The position numbers and the translations under genes were made by a program. Positions 26,826-35,163 of a stretch of DNA of 36,590 bases are shown one piece after another; the first letter of the stretch is position 1, and each line of letters opens with the position of its first letter. Source of the DNA: an uncultured Lachnospiraceae bacterium (lineage in GTDB: Bacteria; Bacillota; Clostridia; Lachnospirales; Lachnospiraceae); NCBI GenBank assembly GCA_947626795.1, contig CANQTH010000022.1, positions 1-36,590 on the forward strand, given 5' to 3'. Under the pieces are notes generated by a model. That model had not been told where the DNA came from and made no database searches. It saw nothing but the letters and a program-made list of their open reading frames with translations.

Positions 26826-27272
26826 ATGAAATCAAAACGCCACGCAAAGATATTGGAGATCATTTCAAAAAACAGCATCGAGACGCAGGAGGAGCTTTCG
26901 GACTGCCTTGAGCGGGAAGGCTTCCCCGTGACGCAGGCGACAGTCTCCCGCGACATCCGGGAGCTGAAGCTTACCAAAGTCCAGGATCGGGCGGGGCGGC
27001 AGAAATACGTCGCCTTTGGCGGCGGCAGCGGCGGGATGGAGGAAAAATATGCCAGGATCTTCCGGGAAGGGTTTGTTTCCATGGATATGGCGCAGAATAT
27101 CCTTGTCATCAAGACCGTGTCCGGGATGGCGATGGCGGTCGCGGCCGCGCTGGACGCGATGGAATGTAAGGAGATCGTGGGCAGCATCGCGGGGGACGAC
27201 ACCGTGATGTGCGCGGTGCGCACTGTGGAGGACACGCAGCGCCTGATGGCGCGTTTCCGCAAGATGCTTTAA
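26826..27272 (+). CDS. argR: Arginine repressor
   Basis: A hexameric regulator that controls arginine synthesis and breakdown with arginine as co-effector. The ATG at 26826 gives 148 aa, starts the domain (MKSKRHAKILEII) and follows AAAAGGGAAGC; an ATG at 26793 would add 11 residues. The N-terminal winged helix has TQEELSDCLEREGF and the recognition helix QATVSRDIRELKL. The C-terminal oligomerisation domain closes with GSIAGDDTVMC, where GDD contacts arginine. No arginine genes are in the window; position before recN is the conserved Firmicute one. Confidence 0.95.
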   Translation: MKSKRHAKILEIISKNSIETQEELSDCLEREGFPVTQATVSRDIRELKLTKVQDRAGRQKYVAFGGGSGGMEEKYARIFREGFVSMDMAQNILVIKTVSGMAMAVAAALDAMECKEIVGSIAGDDTVMCAVRTVEDTQRLMARFRKML

Positions 27273-27322
27273 GGGAGCGGGGCGCGTCCGGCGGCGTTTT
27301 CCCGAAAGGGGAAGGAGGAAGT

Positions 27323-29011
27323 ATGTTAGTAAGCCTGCATGTGAAAAATCTGGCGTTGATCGAAGAAGCGGAGGTAGAATTCGGGAGGGGCTTAAATATC
27401 CTTTCCGGGGAGACCGGGGCTGGGAAGTCCATCATCATCGGATCGGTCAACCTCGCGCTGGGCGAAAAGGCGCCAAAGGAGATGCTGCGCGAGAATGCGG
27501 AGTACGCGCTGGTCGAGCTGGTGTTCCGCGTGGAAGACGAGGAGCAGGAGCGTCTCCTGGGGGAGATGGACATCTTCCCGGAAGACGGCGAGGTGATCAT
27601 GTCGCGGAAGATCACGCCGGCAAGGAGCGTGGGGAAGATCAATTCCGAGACTGTCTCCGCCTCCTGCATGAAGAAAGCGGCATCCCTGTTGATCGACATC
27701 CACGGGCAGCACGAGCATCAGTCCCTGCTCCAGAAAAAGAAGCATTTGGAAATTCTGGACGAGTACGCGAAGGGAAGCCTGGAAGAAAAAAAGAAGCGCC
27801 TGCGGCAGGCGTACCAGGAATACCAGGGCGTCCGCGCGGAGCTGGCGCAGGCGGAGCAGGACGAAGGCGGGCGGGAACGCGAGCTTTCGTTCCTGGAATA
27901 CGAGATAAAAGAGATCGAGGACGCGCATCTTGCGGCGGGCGAGGACGAGGAACTGGAAAGCGCTTACCGGAAGATGGCGAACGGGCGCAAGATCATGGAG
28001 GCGGCCGGAGCGGCTTACGAGCTGACCGGAGGGAACGGGAGCGCGACGGAGCTTTTGGGGCGCGCGCTGCGGGAACTCCAATCAGTGTCCGCGTACGACG
28101 GAAAATTAGGGGAGCTGGAGAGCCAGGCCGGGGAGATCGACAGCCTGCTCAACGACCTGAACCGGGAGCTGTCCGCCTATATTTCCAACGAGGAATTTGA
28201 CGAGGAGACGTTTGCCGGGACAGAGAGGCGGCTGGACGAGGTGAACCGTCTCAAGGAGAAATTCGGCGGCAGCATTGAGGCGGTATTAAAGGAGAAGGAG
28301 GAAAAGGAAGCCCGCTGCGCCCGGCTGCGGGATTACGGGACGTACCTCGCGCAGTTGGAAGAGCGCAAAGAAAAGGCGGAAGCGGCCTTACGGAAGATTT
28401 CCGGCGAAGTCTCCAAGATACGCAAAGAATATGCAAAGCGGCTGGCCGGAGAGATCCAGGCCGCGCTTGTGGATCTGAATTTCCTGGACGTGCGGTTCGC
28501 GATGGATTTTAAGGAGACGGACGGCTATACGGCGAACGGGACGGACGACGCGGAATTTCTGATCTCCACGAATCCGGGCGAGCCGATGAAGCCGTTGGGG
28601 AAAGTCGCGTCCGGCGGGGAGCTGAGCCGCGTCATGCTGGCGATCAAGGCCGTCCTGGCGGAAAGCGACCGGGTCGGGACGCTGATCTTCGACGAGATCG
28701 ACGCGGGGATCAGCGGCAGGACGGCGCAGATGGTGGCGGAGAAAATGAACGTCATCGGGAAGAGCCACCAGGTCATCTGCATCACCCACCTTCCTCAGAT
28801 CGCGGCGATGGCCGATTCGCATTTTTTAATCAGTAAAAATGTGGTAAACAGCGCGACGATCTCGAATATCGCGCTGCTGGGCGAAGAAGAGAGCGTAAAG
28901 GAGCTTGCGCGGATGTCGGGCGGCGTGAAGATCACGGACAAAGTGATGGAAAGCGCGCGGGAAATGAAGGAGCTTGCGCGCTCCATCAAGGAAAAGGCGC
29001 CGGATACATAA
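27323..29011 (+). CDS. recN: DNA repair protein RecN
   Basis: An SMC-like ATPase that acts early at double-strand breaks. The ATG at 27323 follows GAAGGAGGAA and starts the conserved MLVSLHVKNLALIEEAEVEF; the frame upstream to 27209 is not domain sequence. The 562-aa protein has Walker A GETGAGKS (residues 29-36), two coiled-coil arms (about 150-240 and 300-400) and the signature ASGGELSRVMLAIK with Walker B LIFDEIDAGISG. No LexA box was seen in front of it; it is read within the operon. Confidence 0.96.
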   Translation: MLVSLHVKNLALIEEAEVEFGRGLNILSGETGAGKSIIIGSVNLALGEKAPKEMLRENAEYALVELVFRVEDEEQERLLGEMDIFPEDGEVIMSRKITPARSVGKINSETVSASCMKKAASLLIDIHGQHEHQSLLQKKKHLEILDEYAKGSLEEKKKRLRQAYQEYQGVRAELAQAEQDEGGRERELSFLEYEIKEIEDAHLAAGEDEELESAYRKMANGRKIMEAAGAAYELTGGNGSATELLGRALRELQSVSAYDGKLGELESQAGEIDSLLNDLNRELSAYISNEEFDEETFAGTERRLDEVNRLKEKFGGSIEAVLKEKEEKEARCARLRDYGTYLAQLEERKEKAEAALRKISGEVSKIRKEYAKRLAGEIQAALVDLNFLDVRFAMDFKETDGYTANGTDDAEFLISTNPGEPMKPLGKVASGGELSRVMLAIKAVLAESDRVGTLIFDEIDAGISGRTAQMVAEKMNVIGKSHQVICITHLPQIAAMADSHFLISKNVVNSATISNIALLGEEESVKELARMSGGVKITDKVMESAREMKELARSIKEKAPDT

Positions 29012-29040
29012 ATATCCAGATTGAAATCTTCAGAATTTCA

Positions 29041-29047
29041 CATACTA
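29041..29047 (+). promoter_or_regulatory. Possible forespore (sigma-G/F type) -10 element before spoIVB
   Basis: CATACTA equals the -10 consensus of Bacillus sigma-G. The 71-bp recN-spoIVB gap is larger than others in the run. No good -35 was found at the expected distance, so support is partial. Confidence 0.4.
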
Positions 29048-29082
29048 AAGGATGTTGAACTCTTTAGGCGAGGTGTGAGAGG

Positions 29083-30384
29083 ATGAAGGACCAGAAGATA
29101 AGATACGGGATGGCGTTCCGCAAATGGATCGCGCGCGGGAGTCTGGCGGCGGGCTTCCTTTGGGCAGTGTTTTTTTCCTATTACGGCATCCGGGATTTCA
29201 TCCCGGACGTGATCCGGATCCCGAAAGGGCAGGAAGAGACATTTGACTTCCATCTGCCGATCGTCGGGGAAGTCGAAAGCGAGGGGCTGGAAGTCTTTGG
29301 AAACCAGTCCCCGGCGGTGGAAGAGGGCAGGGTCAACATCGACTTAAACGACGGATTTTCCCTGCGCTCCAAGGAGCGGGGGAGCTATTCCATCTCCTGC
29401 AAGCTGTTCGGGCTGATCCAGCTAAAAGACGTCGCGGTGGAGGTCGTCGAGCCGAAGCGGATCGCGCCCTGCGGGGAGCCGGTCGGCATTTATGTGAAGA
29501 CGGACGGCGTCATGGTCATCGGGACGGGGACGGTGAACGGGATCGACGGGATGAATTACGCGCCCGCGGAAAACCTCGTGAAGAGCGGCGACTATGTCAA
29601 GACGGTGGACGGCGAGGTGGTGGGGGACAAGGAAAGCCTCATGGCGAAGGTCGGCGAGTCGGGCGGCGCGCCCCTCGTTTTGGGGATCATGCGCGACGGC
29701 GAGCTGATCTATCAGAGGATCCGGCCGGTCCAGACCTCGGAGAGAGAATATAAGCTGGGGATCTGGGTGCGCGACGACCTGGCGGGCATAGGGACGCTGA
29801 CGTTCTGCGACGAGGCGGGCAATTACGGCGCGCTCGGGCATCCGGTCAGCGACATCGATACCGGGATCAAAGTCGAACTGGAGGAAGGGACGCTGTACGA
29901 AGCGCAGGTGGAAGGGATCACGAAAGGCGAACGGGGCGACCCGGGCGAGATCTCCGGCATGATCGCCTACCAGGGTCAGTATCGGCTGGGGTCGGTGGAA
30001 GAAAATACGAATACCGGGATTTACGGGAAGCTGGAAAAGCTTCCGGAAGAGGCGGCAAAGGGCGGATATTGCCCGGCCGCGATGAAGCAGGAGGTCCGAA
30101 CGGGAGAGGCGCAGGTCATCTCCTCGGTTTCCGGGGAGCGGAAGGCGTATTCCATCTCGGTCACAAGGCTTGATTACAACAGCGAGAACAAGGGCATTGT
30201 GTTCCGCGTCACGGACCCGGAGCTGTTGGGACTGACCGGGGGAATCGTCCAGGGAATGAGCGGAAGCCCGATCGTCCAGGACGGGAAGGTGATCGGGGCG
30301 GTCACGCACGTCTTTGTCCAGGACGCGGCGAAAGGATACGGGGTATTTATAGAAAATATGCTTCATCCGAATAGCGATTCCTGA
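29083..30384 (+). CDS. spoIVB: SpoIVB signalling peptidase
   Basis: In Bacillus, SpoIVB is secreted from the forespore into the space between the two membranes, where it cleaves SpoIVFA and so triggers pro-sigma-K processing. The 433-aa protein has one N-terminal membrane segment (about residues 18-36), a PDZ region (NLVKSGDYVKTVDGEVVGD) and the S55-family protease domain with GALGHPVSD (His) and GMSGSPI (Ser395). The gene follows recN as in other spore formers. Usually spo0A is next; here murL is. The ribosome site is weak (GTGTGAGAGG). Confidence 0.95.
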   Translation: MKDQKIRYGMAFRKWIARGSLAAGFLWAVFFSYYGIRDFIPDVIRIPKGQEETFDFHLPIVGEVESEGLEVFGNQSPAVEEGRVNIDLNDGFSLRSKERGSYSISCKLFGLIQLKDVAVEVVEPKRIAPCGEPVGIYVKTDGVMVIGTGTVNGIDGMNYAPAENLVKSGDYVKTVDGEVVGDKESLMAKVGESGGAPLVLGIMRDGELIYQRIRPVQTSEREYKLGIWVRDDLAGIGTLTFCDEAGNYGALGHPVSDIDTGIKVELEEGTLYEAQVEGITKGERGDPGEISGMIAYQGQYRLGSVEENTNTGIYGKLEKLPEEAAKGGYCPAAMKQEVRTGEAQVISSVSGERKAYSISVTRLDYNSENKGIVFRVTDPELLGLTGGIVQGMSGSPIVQDGKVIGAVTHVFVQDAAKGYGVFIENMLHPNSDS

Positions 30385-30478
30385 GAAATAGGATGGGAAA
30401 ATGTTCTGGATGGATTTTGCGCCTCATATAATGGAAACCGTTACAGGCGCGGGAATCCGCGGCGGGAGGAGGATTGTT

Positions 30479-31807
30479 TTGGCAAAGTATAAGTTTGAAG
30501 AATTAAGGGAGACATATGGGACGTTTGAGTACCGGGATTTCACGGTGCGGCGGATCGAAGGCGGCTATCGCGCCGCCTTCCATTTTGCGGTTCCGGGGCT
30601 GCGGGAATTTGAGTCGGTCTGGGAATTTCCGGGCGAGGAAGGGATGGATGGCGAGATCTTGCAAAAGCTGCTGTTCCATCTGGGGATGGCGGAGACGATC
30701 AGCTATTGGAAATGCGCATGCCCGAAGCGGCTGGAAGTGAAGTGCGGCAGCCTGTCAAAAGAGCAGCGGGCGTGGTGGAGGAAATTGTACCACAACGGCC
30801 TGGGGGAATTTATGTACCGGAACGGCATAACGGCAAGCGAGGAAGAGCTTGTCGAGATCGTGTGCGAAGGGGACGGGGAGCCCGCCCTGCGGGATGCCCG
30901 CGCTTATGAGGGATGCCTCGTCCCGGTCGGCGGCGGGAAGGATTCCGTCGTGTCCCTGGAGCTTTTGAAAGGGGAAGGGGTCACTACATACTGCGTCAAC
31001 GGAAACGGGACGACGGAGCGCGTCATACAGGCGTACGGGAGCCAGAAGGGCGATTACGTGGCGAGGCGCAGGCTTGATCCGCAATTGCTGGAGCTGAACG
31101 GCCTGGGGTACTTAAACGGGCATATCCCGTTTTCGGCGGTCGTGGCGTTCTCCTCCGTGGTCGCCGCGTACTTATGCGGCGCGCGGCATATCACGCTGTC
31201 CAACGAGACGAGCGCGAACGAGACGACGGTGCCGGGGTCGTTCGTGAACCACCAGTATTCCAAGAGCTTCGAGTTCGAGCAGGATTTCGCCTGGTACCTC
31301 AAGACAGTGACGGATTCGGACATCCATTATTTCAGCCTGCTGCGTCCGCTGACGGAGATCCAGATCGCCTGGCTGTTCTCAAAGTGCAAAAAGTACCATC
31401 CGGTGTTCCGGAGCTGCAACGCGGGCAGCAAGCAGGGGATCTGGTGCTGCAATTGTCCCAAGTGCCTGTTTGTGTACATTATCCTGACGCCGTTTTTGGA
31501 GCGGGAGGAGCTGAACGGGATCTTTGGGGAGGATCTGCTGGAGAAAGAGTCGTTGGAGACGTATTTCCGGGAGCTGACGGGGATCGACGAGAATAAGCCG
31601 TTTGAATGCGTCGGGACGCGGCGCGAGGCGCTGGTCGCGTTAAAGGCGTTCGTGCAAAAAGGCGGGCGAAGCCTCCTGACGGACCGATACCGGGACGCGA
31701 TCGCGAGCGCGCCGGGCGAGTTAGAAGACCTGCTTGGGGAATGGGCGTCGGAAAACAGCGTGCCGGAAGAATACGAGAGCCTTCTGAGGAGGTGGATGGG
31801 GCAGTGA
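30479..31807 (+). CDS. murL: UDP-N-acetyl-alpha-D-muramoyl-L-alanyl-L-glutamate epimerase
   Basis: MurL epimerises the terminal L-Glu of UDP-MurNAc-L-Ala-L-Glu to D-Glu in an ATP-dependent reaction, first described in Xanthomonas oryzae. A TTG start at 30479 with GGGAGGAGG six bases upstream is preferred; an ATG at 30401 in the same frame would add 26 residues. The 442-aa protein has a PP-loop-like LVPVGGGKDSVVSLELL (near residue 150), HITLSNETSANET, a central SFEFEQDF region and a cysteine-rich CCNCPKCLFVY. The 4-bp GTGA overlap with a MurD-type ligase gene supports the assignment strongly. By sequence alone it could be called only a PP-loop protein. Confidence 0.85.
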   Translation: MAKYKFEELRETYGTFEYRDFTVRRIEGGYRAAFHFAVPGLREFESVWEFPGEEGMDGEILQKLLFHLGMAETISYWKCACPKRLEVKCGSLSKEQRAWWRKLYHNGLGEFMYRNGITASEEELVEIVCEGDGEPALRDARAYEGCLVPVGGGKDSVVSLELLKGEGVTTYCVNGNGTTERVIQAYGSQKGDYVARRRLDPQLLELNGLGYLNGHIPFSAVVAFSSVVAAYLCGARHITLSNETSANETTVPGSFVNHQYSKSFEFEQDFAWYLKTVTDSDIHYFSLLRPLTEIQIAWLFSKCKKYHPVFRSCNAGSKQGIWCCNCPKCLFVYIILTPFLEREELNGIFGEDLLEKESLETYFRELTGIDENKPFECVGTRREALVALKAFVQKGGRSLLTDRYRDAIASAPGELEDLLGEWASENSVPEEYESLLRRWMGQ

Positions 31808-33009
31808 GCATCATCGAGGAGCTGAGCGGGAAGCGGATCTTGATCTGGGGCTACGGCAGGGAAGGGATGTCGACCGAGAATTTCCTGAAAAGCCGCTGCG
31901 AGGCAGCTTCCGTCGAGATATATGAGGGAAGCCGGGAAGGGATCCGGGAAGAGGAGTTCGACCTGATCATCAAAAGCCCGGGCATCGTCATGGAAGAGGA
32001 CGACCCGAAATACACGTCGCAGACGGAGCTTTTCCTGCGGCAGTTCGGGAGGCAGGTCGTCGGGATCACAGGGACGAAAGGGAAAAGCACGACGTCGGCG
32101 CTGCTTTACGCTGTTCTCAAGGAATGCGGCGGGAAGCCCGTGGCGCTGCTCGGCAATATCGGGCAGCCCTGCCTGGATTTTTACGAGGAGGCCGAGAATG
32201 GCGCGGCCATCGTGTTCGAGATGTCCTGCCACCAGTTGGCGCATACGAAGGCATCGCCGCATATCGCGGTTTTTCTGAACCTTTACGAGGAGCATCTGGA
32301 TTATTACGGGACGTTCGAGAAATATTTCCAGGCGAAAGGGAATATCGCGAGGTACCAAAACGAAGGGGACCTGTTCTATGTCGGAGAAAATGTCCCGGAA
32401 ATTGAGACGCGCGCGCGGACGGTCCGCATCCGGCGGGAGGAGGCGCGGCCGTACCGCTTGAAGCTCATAGGCGGGCATAACCAGTACAACGCGGAGTTTG
32501 TCTACCGGATCGCGACGGAGGCGTTCCAGTTGGACGGGGATAAGGTCCGCGCGGGCATGGAGCGGTTTTCGGGGCTTCCGCACCGTTTGGAATATATCGG
32601 GACAAAAGACGGGATCGCCTATTACGACGATTCCATTTCCACGATCCCGGAGGCCGCGGTCCGCGCGGCGGGCAGCGTGCCGGACGTCCAGACGGTCTTG
32701 GTCGGCGGCATGGACCGGAAGATCCATTACGGCGTCTTGACGGAGTACATCAAAGAGCATCCGGAGCTTACGTTCATCTGCAGCTATGCGTCCGGGAAGC
32801 GGGTGTACGAATCCGCCTGCGGCTGCGGGAACTGCTATTATGAAGAGGATTTGGAGCGCGCCGTCTTGCTGGCAAAGCGGCTGACCGGGAAAGGACGGGC
32901 CTGCGTCTTATCGCCTGCGGCCGCCTCTTACGGCTATTTTAAGAATTTTGAGGAGCGCGGGGAGAAATTCCGGGAGTATGCGTTAGAGGAACCGGGCGAA
33001 ACGCGCTAA
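31804..33009 (+). CDS. murD2: MurD-type ligase, probably UDP-MurNAc-L-alanine--L-glutamate ligase
   Basis: A Mur ligase that would add L-Glu to UDP-MurNAc-L-Ala, making the substrate of MurL. The start is a GTG overlapping the murL stop, with GAGGAGGT upstream; the open frame before it reads murL DNA. The 401-aa protein is shorter than usual MurD (about 440-460) but complete: an N-terminal Rossmann domain (RILIWGYGREGMSTENFL), the ATP loop GITGTKGKSTTSALLY, EMSCHQL, NLYEEHLDYYGTFEKYF and a C-terminal domain with DDSISTIPEA and LVGGMD. Glutamate stereospecificity cannot be read directly; the name rests on the murL partner. Confidence 0.82.
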   Translation: MSIIEELSGKRILIWGYGREGMSTENFLKSRCEAASVEIYEGSREGIREEEFDLIIKSPGIVMEEDDPKYTSQTELFLRQFGRQVVGITGTKGKSTTSALLYAVLKECGGKPVALLGNIGQPCLDFYEEAENGAAIVFEMSCHQLAHTKASPHIAVFLNLYEEHLDYYGTFEKYFQAKGNIARYQNEGDLFYVGENVPEIETRARTVRIRREEARPYRLKLIGGHNQYNAEFVYRIATEAFQLDGDKVRAGMERFSGLPHRLEYIGTKDGIAYYDDSISTIPEAAVRAAGSVPDVQTVLVGGMDRKIHYGVLTEYIKEHPELTFICSYASGKRVYESACGCGNCYYEEDLERAVLLAKRLTGKGRACVLSPAAASYGYFKNFEERGEKFREYALEEPGETR

Positions 33010-33716
33010 GGATCCTGCCCGTCTTCGGCCATGCGGTATCCGACGCCTAACTCCGTATGGATATAGACGGGCTGTGCCGGGTTCTTTTCCAGTTTCCGGC
33101 GGATGTTCGCCATGTTCACGCGCAGGATCTTATTGTCGGATTCCGCGTAAGGCCCCCAGACGTTGCTCATGACGGCGGAATATGTCATGACTTTGCCGGA
33201 GTTCTTCGCCAGGTACGAGACGATCTTGTATTCGACCGGGGTGAGGTGGACGGGCGCGCCGTTCAACGTGACTTTGCGCCGGGAGAAGTCGATCGTTAAG
33301 CCGTTCGACTGATACGGATGGTTGGGGAGGCTGCCGCCGCTGTTGAGACGGTTGCTGTGGCGCAGGGAAGTGCGGATGCGCGCGAGCAGCTCCATCGTCC
33401 CGAACGGCTTGGTGATGTAGTCGTCCGCCCCGGCGTCCAATGCCCGTACTTTGTCGCGCTCCTGCGAACGGGCGGAGATGACGATGATCGGGCATCCGGA
33501 CCAGGAGCGGATCTGGCTGATGATCTCCATGCCGTCCATGTCGGGCAGCCCAAGGTCTAAGAGGATCATGTCGGGGCATTGGGAAGTGGCGAAGGACAGG
33601 GCGTCCCGTCCGGTATAGGCGCAATTGACGCGGTAATTGTTCTGCATCAATAGTTTCGAAAGGAAGTCGCAGATATTCTTTTCGTCGTCGACGACTAAAG
33701 CAGTGAATTTGCTCAT
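33006..33716 (-). CDS. kdpE: KdpE-type response regulator
   Basis: A 236-aa OmpR-class regulator. Receiver domain: VVDDEKNICDFL, phospho-acceptor Asp54 in ILLDLGLPDMDG, SARSQ and the lysine in DDYITKPFG. Winged-helix DNA-binding domain: HLTPVEYKIVSYLAKNSGKV and VNMANIRRKLEKNPAQP, ending TELGVGYRM. KdpE proteins usually control high-affinity potassium uptake; no kdpFABC or other K+ transporter is in the window, so the target is unknown. It overlaps the kinase gene by 4 bp and meets murD2 tail to tail with a 4-bp overlap. Confidence 0.92.
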   Translation of the reverse strand: MSKFTALVVDDEKNICDFLSKLLMQNNYRVNCAYTGRDALSFATSQCPDMILLDLGLPDMDGMEIISQIRSWSGCPIIVISARSQERDKVRALDAGADDYITKPFGTMELLARIRTSLRHSNRLNSGGSLPNHPYQSNGLTIDFSRRKVTLNGAPVHLTPVEYKIVSYLAKNSGKVMTYSAVMSNVWGPYAESDNKILRVNMANIRRKLEKNPAQPVYIHTELGVGYRMAEDGQDP

Positions 33717-34789
33717 GCAGACGCCTCCTTTGGCAAAGTAAACATGAATTCTGCTCCATTTGCATAGTTTTGGGCGACTATCCTGCCTTTGTGGGCATTA
33801 ATGATAGTATGGCAGACGGAAAACCCGGTTCCTATGCCCTTTTGTGAATCCGCAGCGGAACTATCGGAGGAAACGCCGTTAAAGATCTGGAAGAGCCGTA
33901 CATTGTCCGGGCCGACTCCGTCGTCCGTGATATGGAACGCGACGTCCTTCGCGCGCTCTTCGACGGTGAGGTGCGCGGAGTGGCCGTCCGGGTCATGGGC
34001 GACGGCGCTCGCGAGCAGGTTGATGAGGACCTGCTCGATCAGCATGGCGTCCATCGGGACTAACAGAGCCGCTTCCGGGACGGAGATGTCGATCCTGGCT
34101 TCCGGCATCTGTTTATGCAGGCGCATGACCGCTTCGTCGATCACCTCTTCCACCAGCTCGGGCACCGTCTCTAAGCGCGTCCCGTCGCCTGCGATCCGCA
34201 TGATGGACAAAAGGTTCTCCACGAGATGAAGGAGCCAGCCCGCGTCGTCCTGGATATGGCTTAGCAGCTTTTGCTGCTCCGGGGAAACGGGGGATTCTAA
34301 GTCGCCCGCGATCGAGGAAGCGGAGCCTAAGATCCCGGTCAGCGGCGTGCGCAGGTCGTGCGAGATGGAACGCAGGATGTTCTCGCGCATCCGCTCCTTT
34401 TCCGCCTCCGCAAGCTGCCTCTCGCGCAGGCGGAGGGCGCGGTTCTGCTTTTTGATGTAGCTTACGGACGCGCTGGTCGCTAAGGAAAGCGTCAGCATGC
34501 AGGAAAACGTGAACGGGTAGGTCGGCAGGAGGAAATTAATATCAAAATACGGATAAGAAAAGAAATAATTGATAAAAATGATACTGCAGAAAGAAGCGAA
34601 TATCCCGTAAAAATATCCGTCGGTCTGGCGGGCGATGGATAAGACGCCAATGAAGTAAAAAAGCGTGATATTGGCGGGGCTTTTGGAGATGAAAAAAAAC
34701 AGGATGAACGCAAGCCCGGTCGCCAGGAGCAGAAGCCCGGCAGTCACTCCTATGTTCCGCAATTGATGTTTTACCAAATCTTTTCCCAT
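33713..34789 (-). CDS. kdpD: Short KdpD-type sensor histidine kinase
   Basis: A 358-aa kinase with a four-helix DUF4118 membrane region (residues about 12-110), a dimerisation helix with His144 in SISHDLRTPLTG, and a catalytic domain with DDGVG and GIGTGFSV. It lacks the N-terminal KdpD and Usp domains of E. coli KdpD, as is common in Clostridia. The N-box reads LINLLASAVAHD where KdpD proteins usually have LINLLENAV, so the Asn that helps bind Mg-ATP is Ser261 here. Activity may therefore be weak or altered. It is first in a kdpD-kdpE unit. Confidence 0.9.
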   Translation of the reverse strand: MGKDLVKHQLRNIGVTAGLLLLATGLAFILFFFISKSPANITLFYFIGVLSIARQTDGYFYGIFASFCSIIFINYFFSYPYFDINFLLPTYPFTFSCMLTLSLATSASVSYIKKQNRALRLRERQLAEAEKERMRENILRSISHDLRTPLTGILGSASSIAGDLESPVSPEQQKLLSHIQDDAGWLLHLVENLLSIMRIAGDGTRLETVPELVEEVIDEAVMRLHKQMPEARIDISVPEAALLVPMDAMLIEQVLINLLASAVAHDPDGHSAHLTVEERAKDVAFHITDDGVGPDNVRLFQIFNGVSSDSSAADSQKGIGTGFSVCHTIINAHKGRIVAQNYANGAEFMFTLPKEASA

Positions 34790-34830
34790 AGATCCGTCCT
34801 CTTTTGTGCGCCGTATCCTGGCTGTCGTAT

Positions 34831-34861
34831 GTAAGCATAGCTTACTTTAGCATGGCGGGAA
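34831..34861 (-). promoter_or_regulatory. Operator-like inverted repeat upstream of kdpD
   Basis: GTAAGC-ATA-GCTTAC (34831-34845) is a perfect inverted repeat. On the minus strand a weak promoter (TTGCGC, 17 bp, TAAAGT) would place its -10 directly before the repeat, so a bound protein could block or steer transcription. Confidence 0.4.
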
Positions 34862-34930
34862 GCGGCGCGCAAGGCTGACGGGAAAACCTTAGCGGTTTCT
34901 TAGCGGGCCGCCGCGGGACGGGAAGAGGCT

Positions 34931-35035
34931 GTAACAGAGAAGCCGTGAGGCTGAATCGTCACGGTAACAGTTTGGGCCAGGACTTTGCGCTTGTCGCAAA
35001 GTCCGTAACAGGACAGCCGAAGGCGGAATTGTTAC
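34931..35035 (+). repeat. Dispersed intergenic repeat, copy E (half plus full 72-bp form)
   Basis: A module-2 half (34931-34962: GTAACAGAGAAGCCGTGAGG ... GTCAC) is followed directly by a full 72-bp element (34964-35035) with outer arms GTAACAGTT/AATTGTTAC and the hairpin GGACTTTGC/GCAAAGTCC. It is the only copy not right behind a stop codon; it lies between the divergent kdpD and thioredoxin genes. The rest of the 374-bp gap holds the kdpD leader and the leader of the thioredoxin gene. Confidence 0.8.
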
Positions 35036-35116
35036 CTGTCACGCGGGAAAAATCCGGGAAAAGATGGAAAAAAGAGGGAAGATGTGGTAAGCTATCGCAT
35101 AAGGCGTGAGATCTTG

Positions 35117-35136
35117 CGGCGGCTGCCGCAGGGGCA
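35117..35136 (+). promoter_or_regulatory. Hairpin in the thioredoxin leader
   Basis: GGCTGCC and GGCAGCC form a perfect 7-bp stem with a short loop, ending about 12 bp before the ribosome site AAAAGGAGGAA. No T tract follows. No convincing promoter was seen further upstream. Confidence 0.4.
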
Positions 35137-35163
35137 GCCGGAAAAGAAAAGGAGGAATCGGAT

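Noticed and set aside
31327-32760. Long minus-strand open frame (477 aa) opposite murL and murD2
   Set aside because: It spans two overlapping, well-supported genes on the other strand and shows no family motif.
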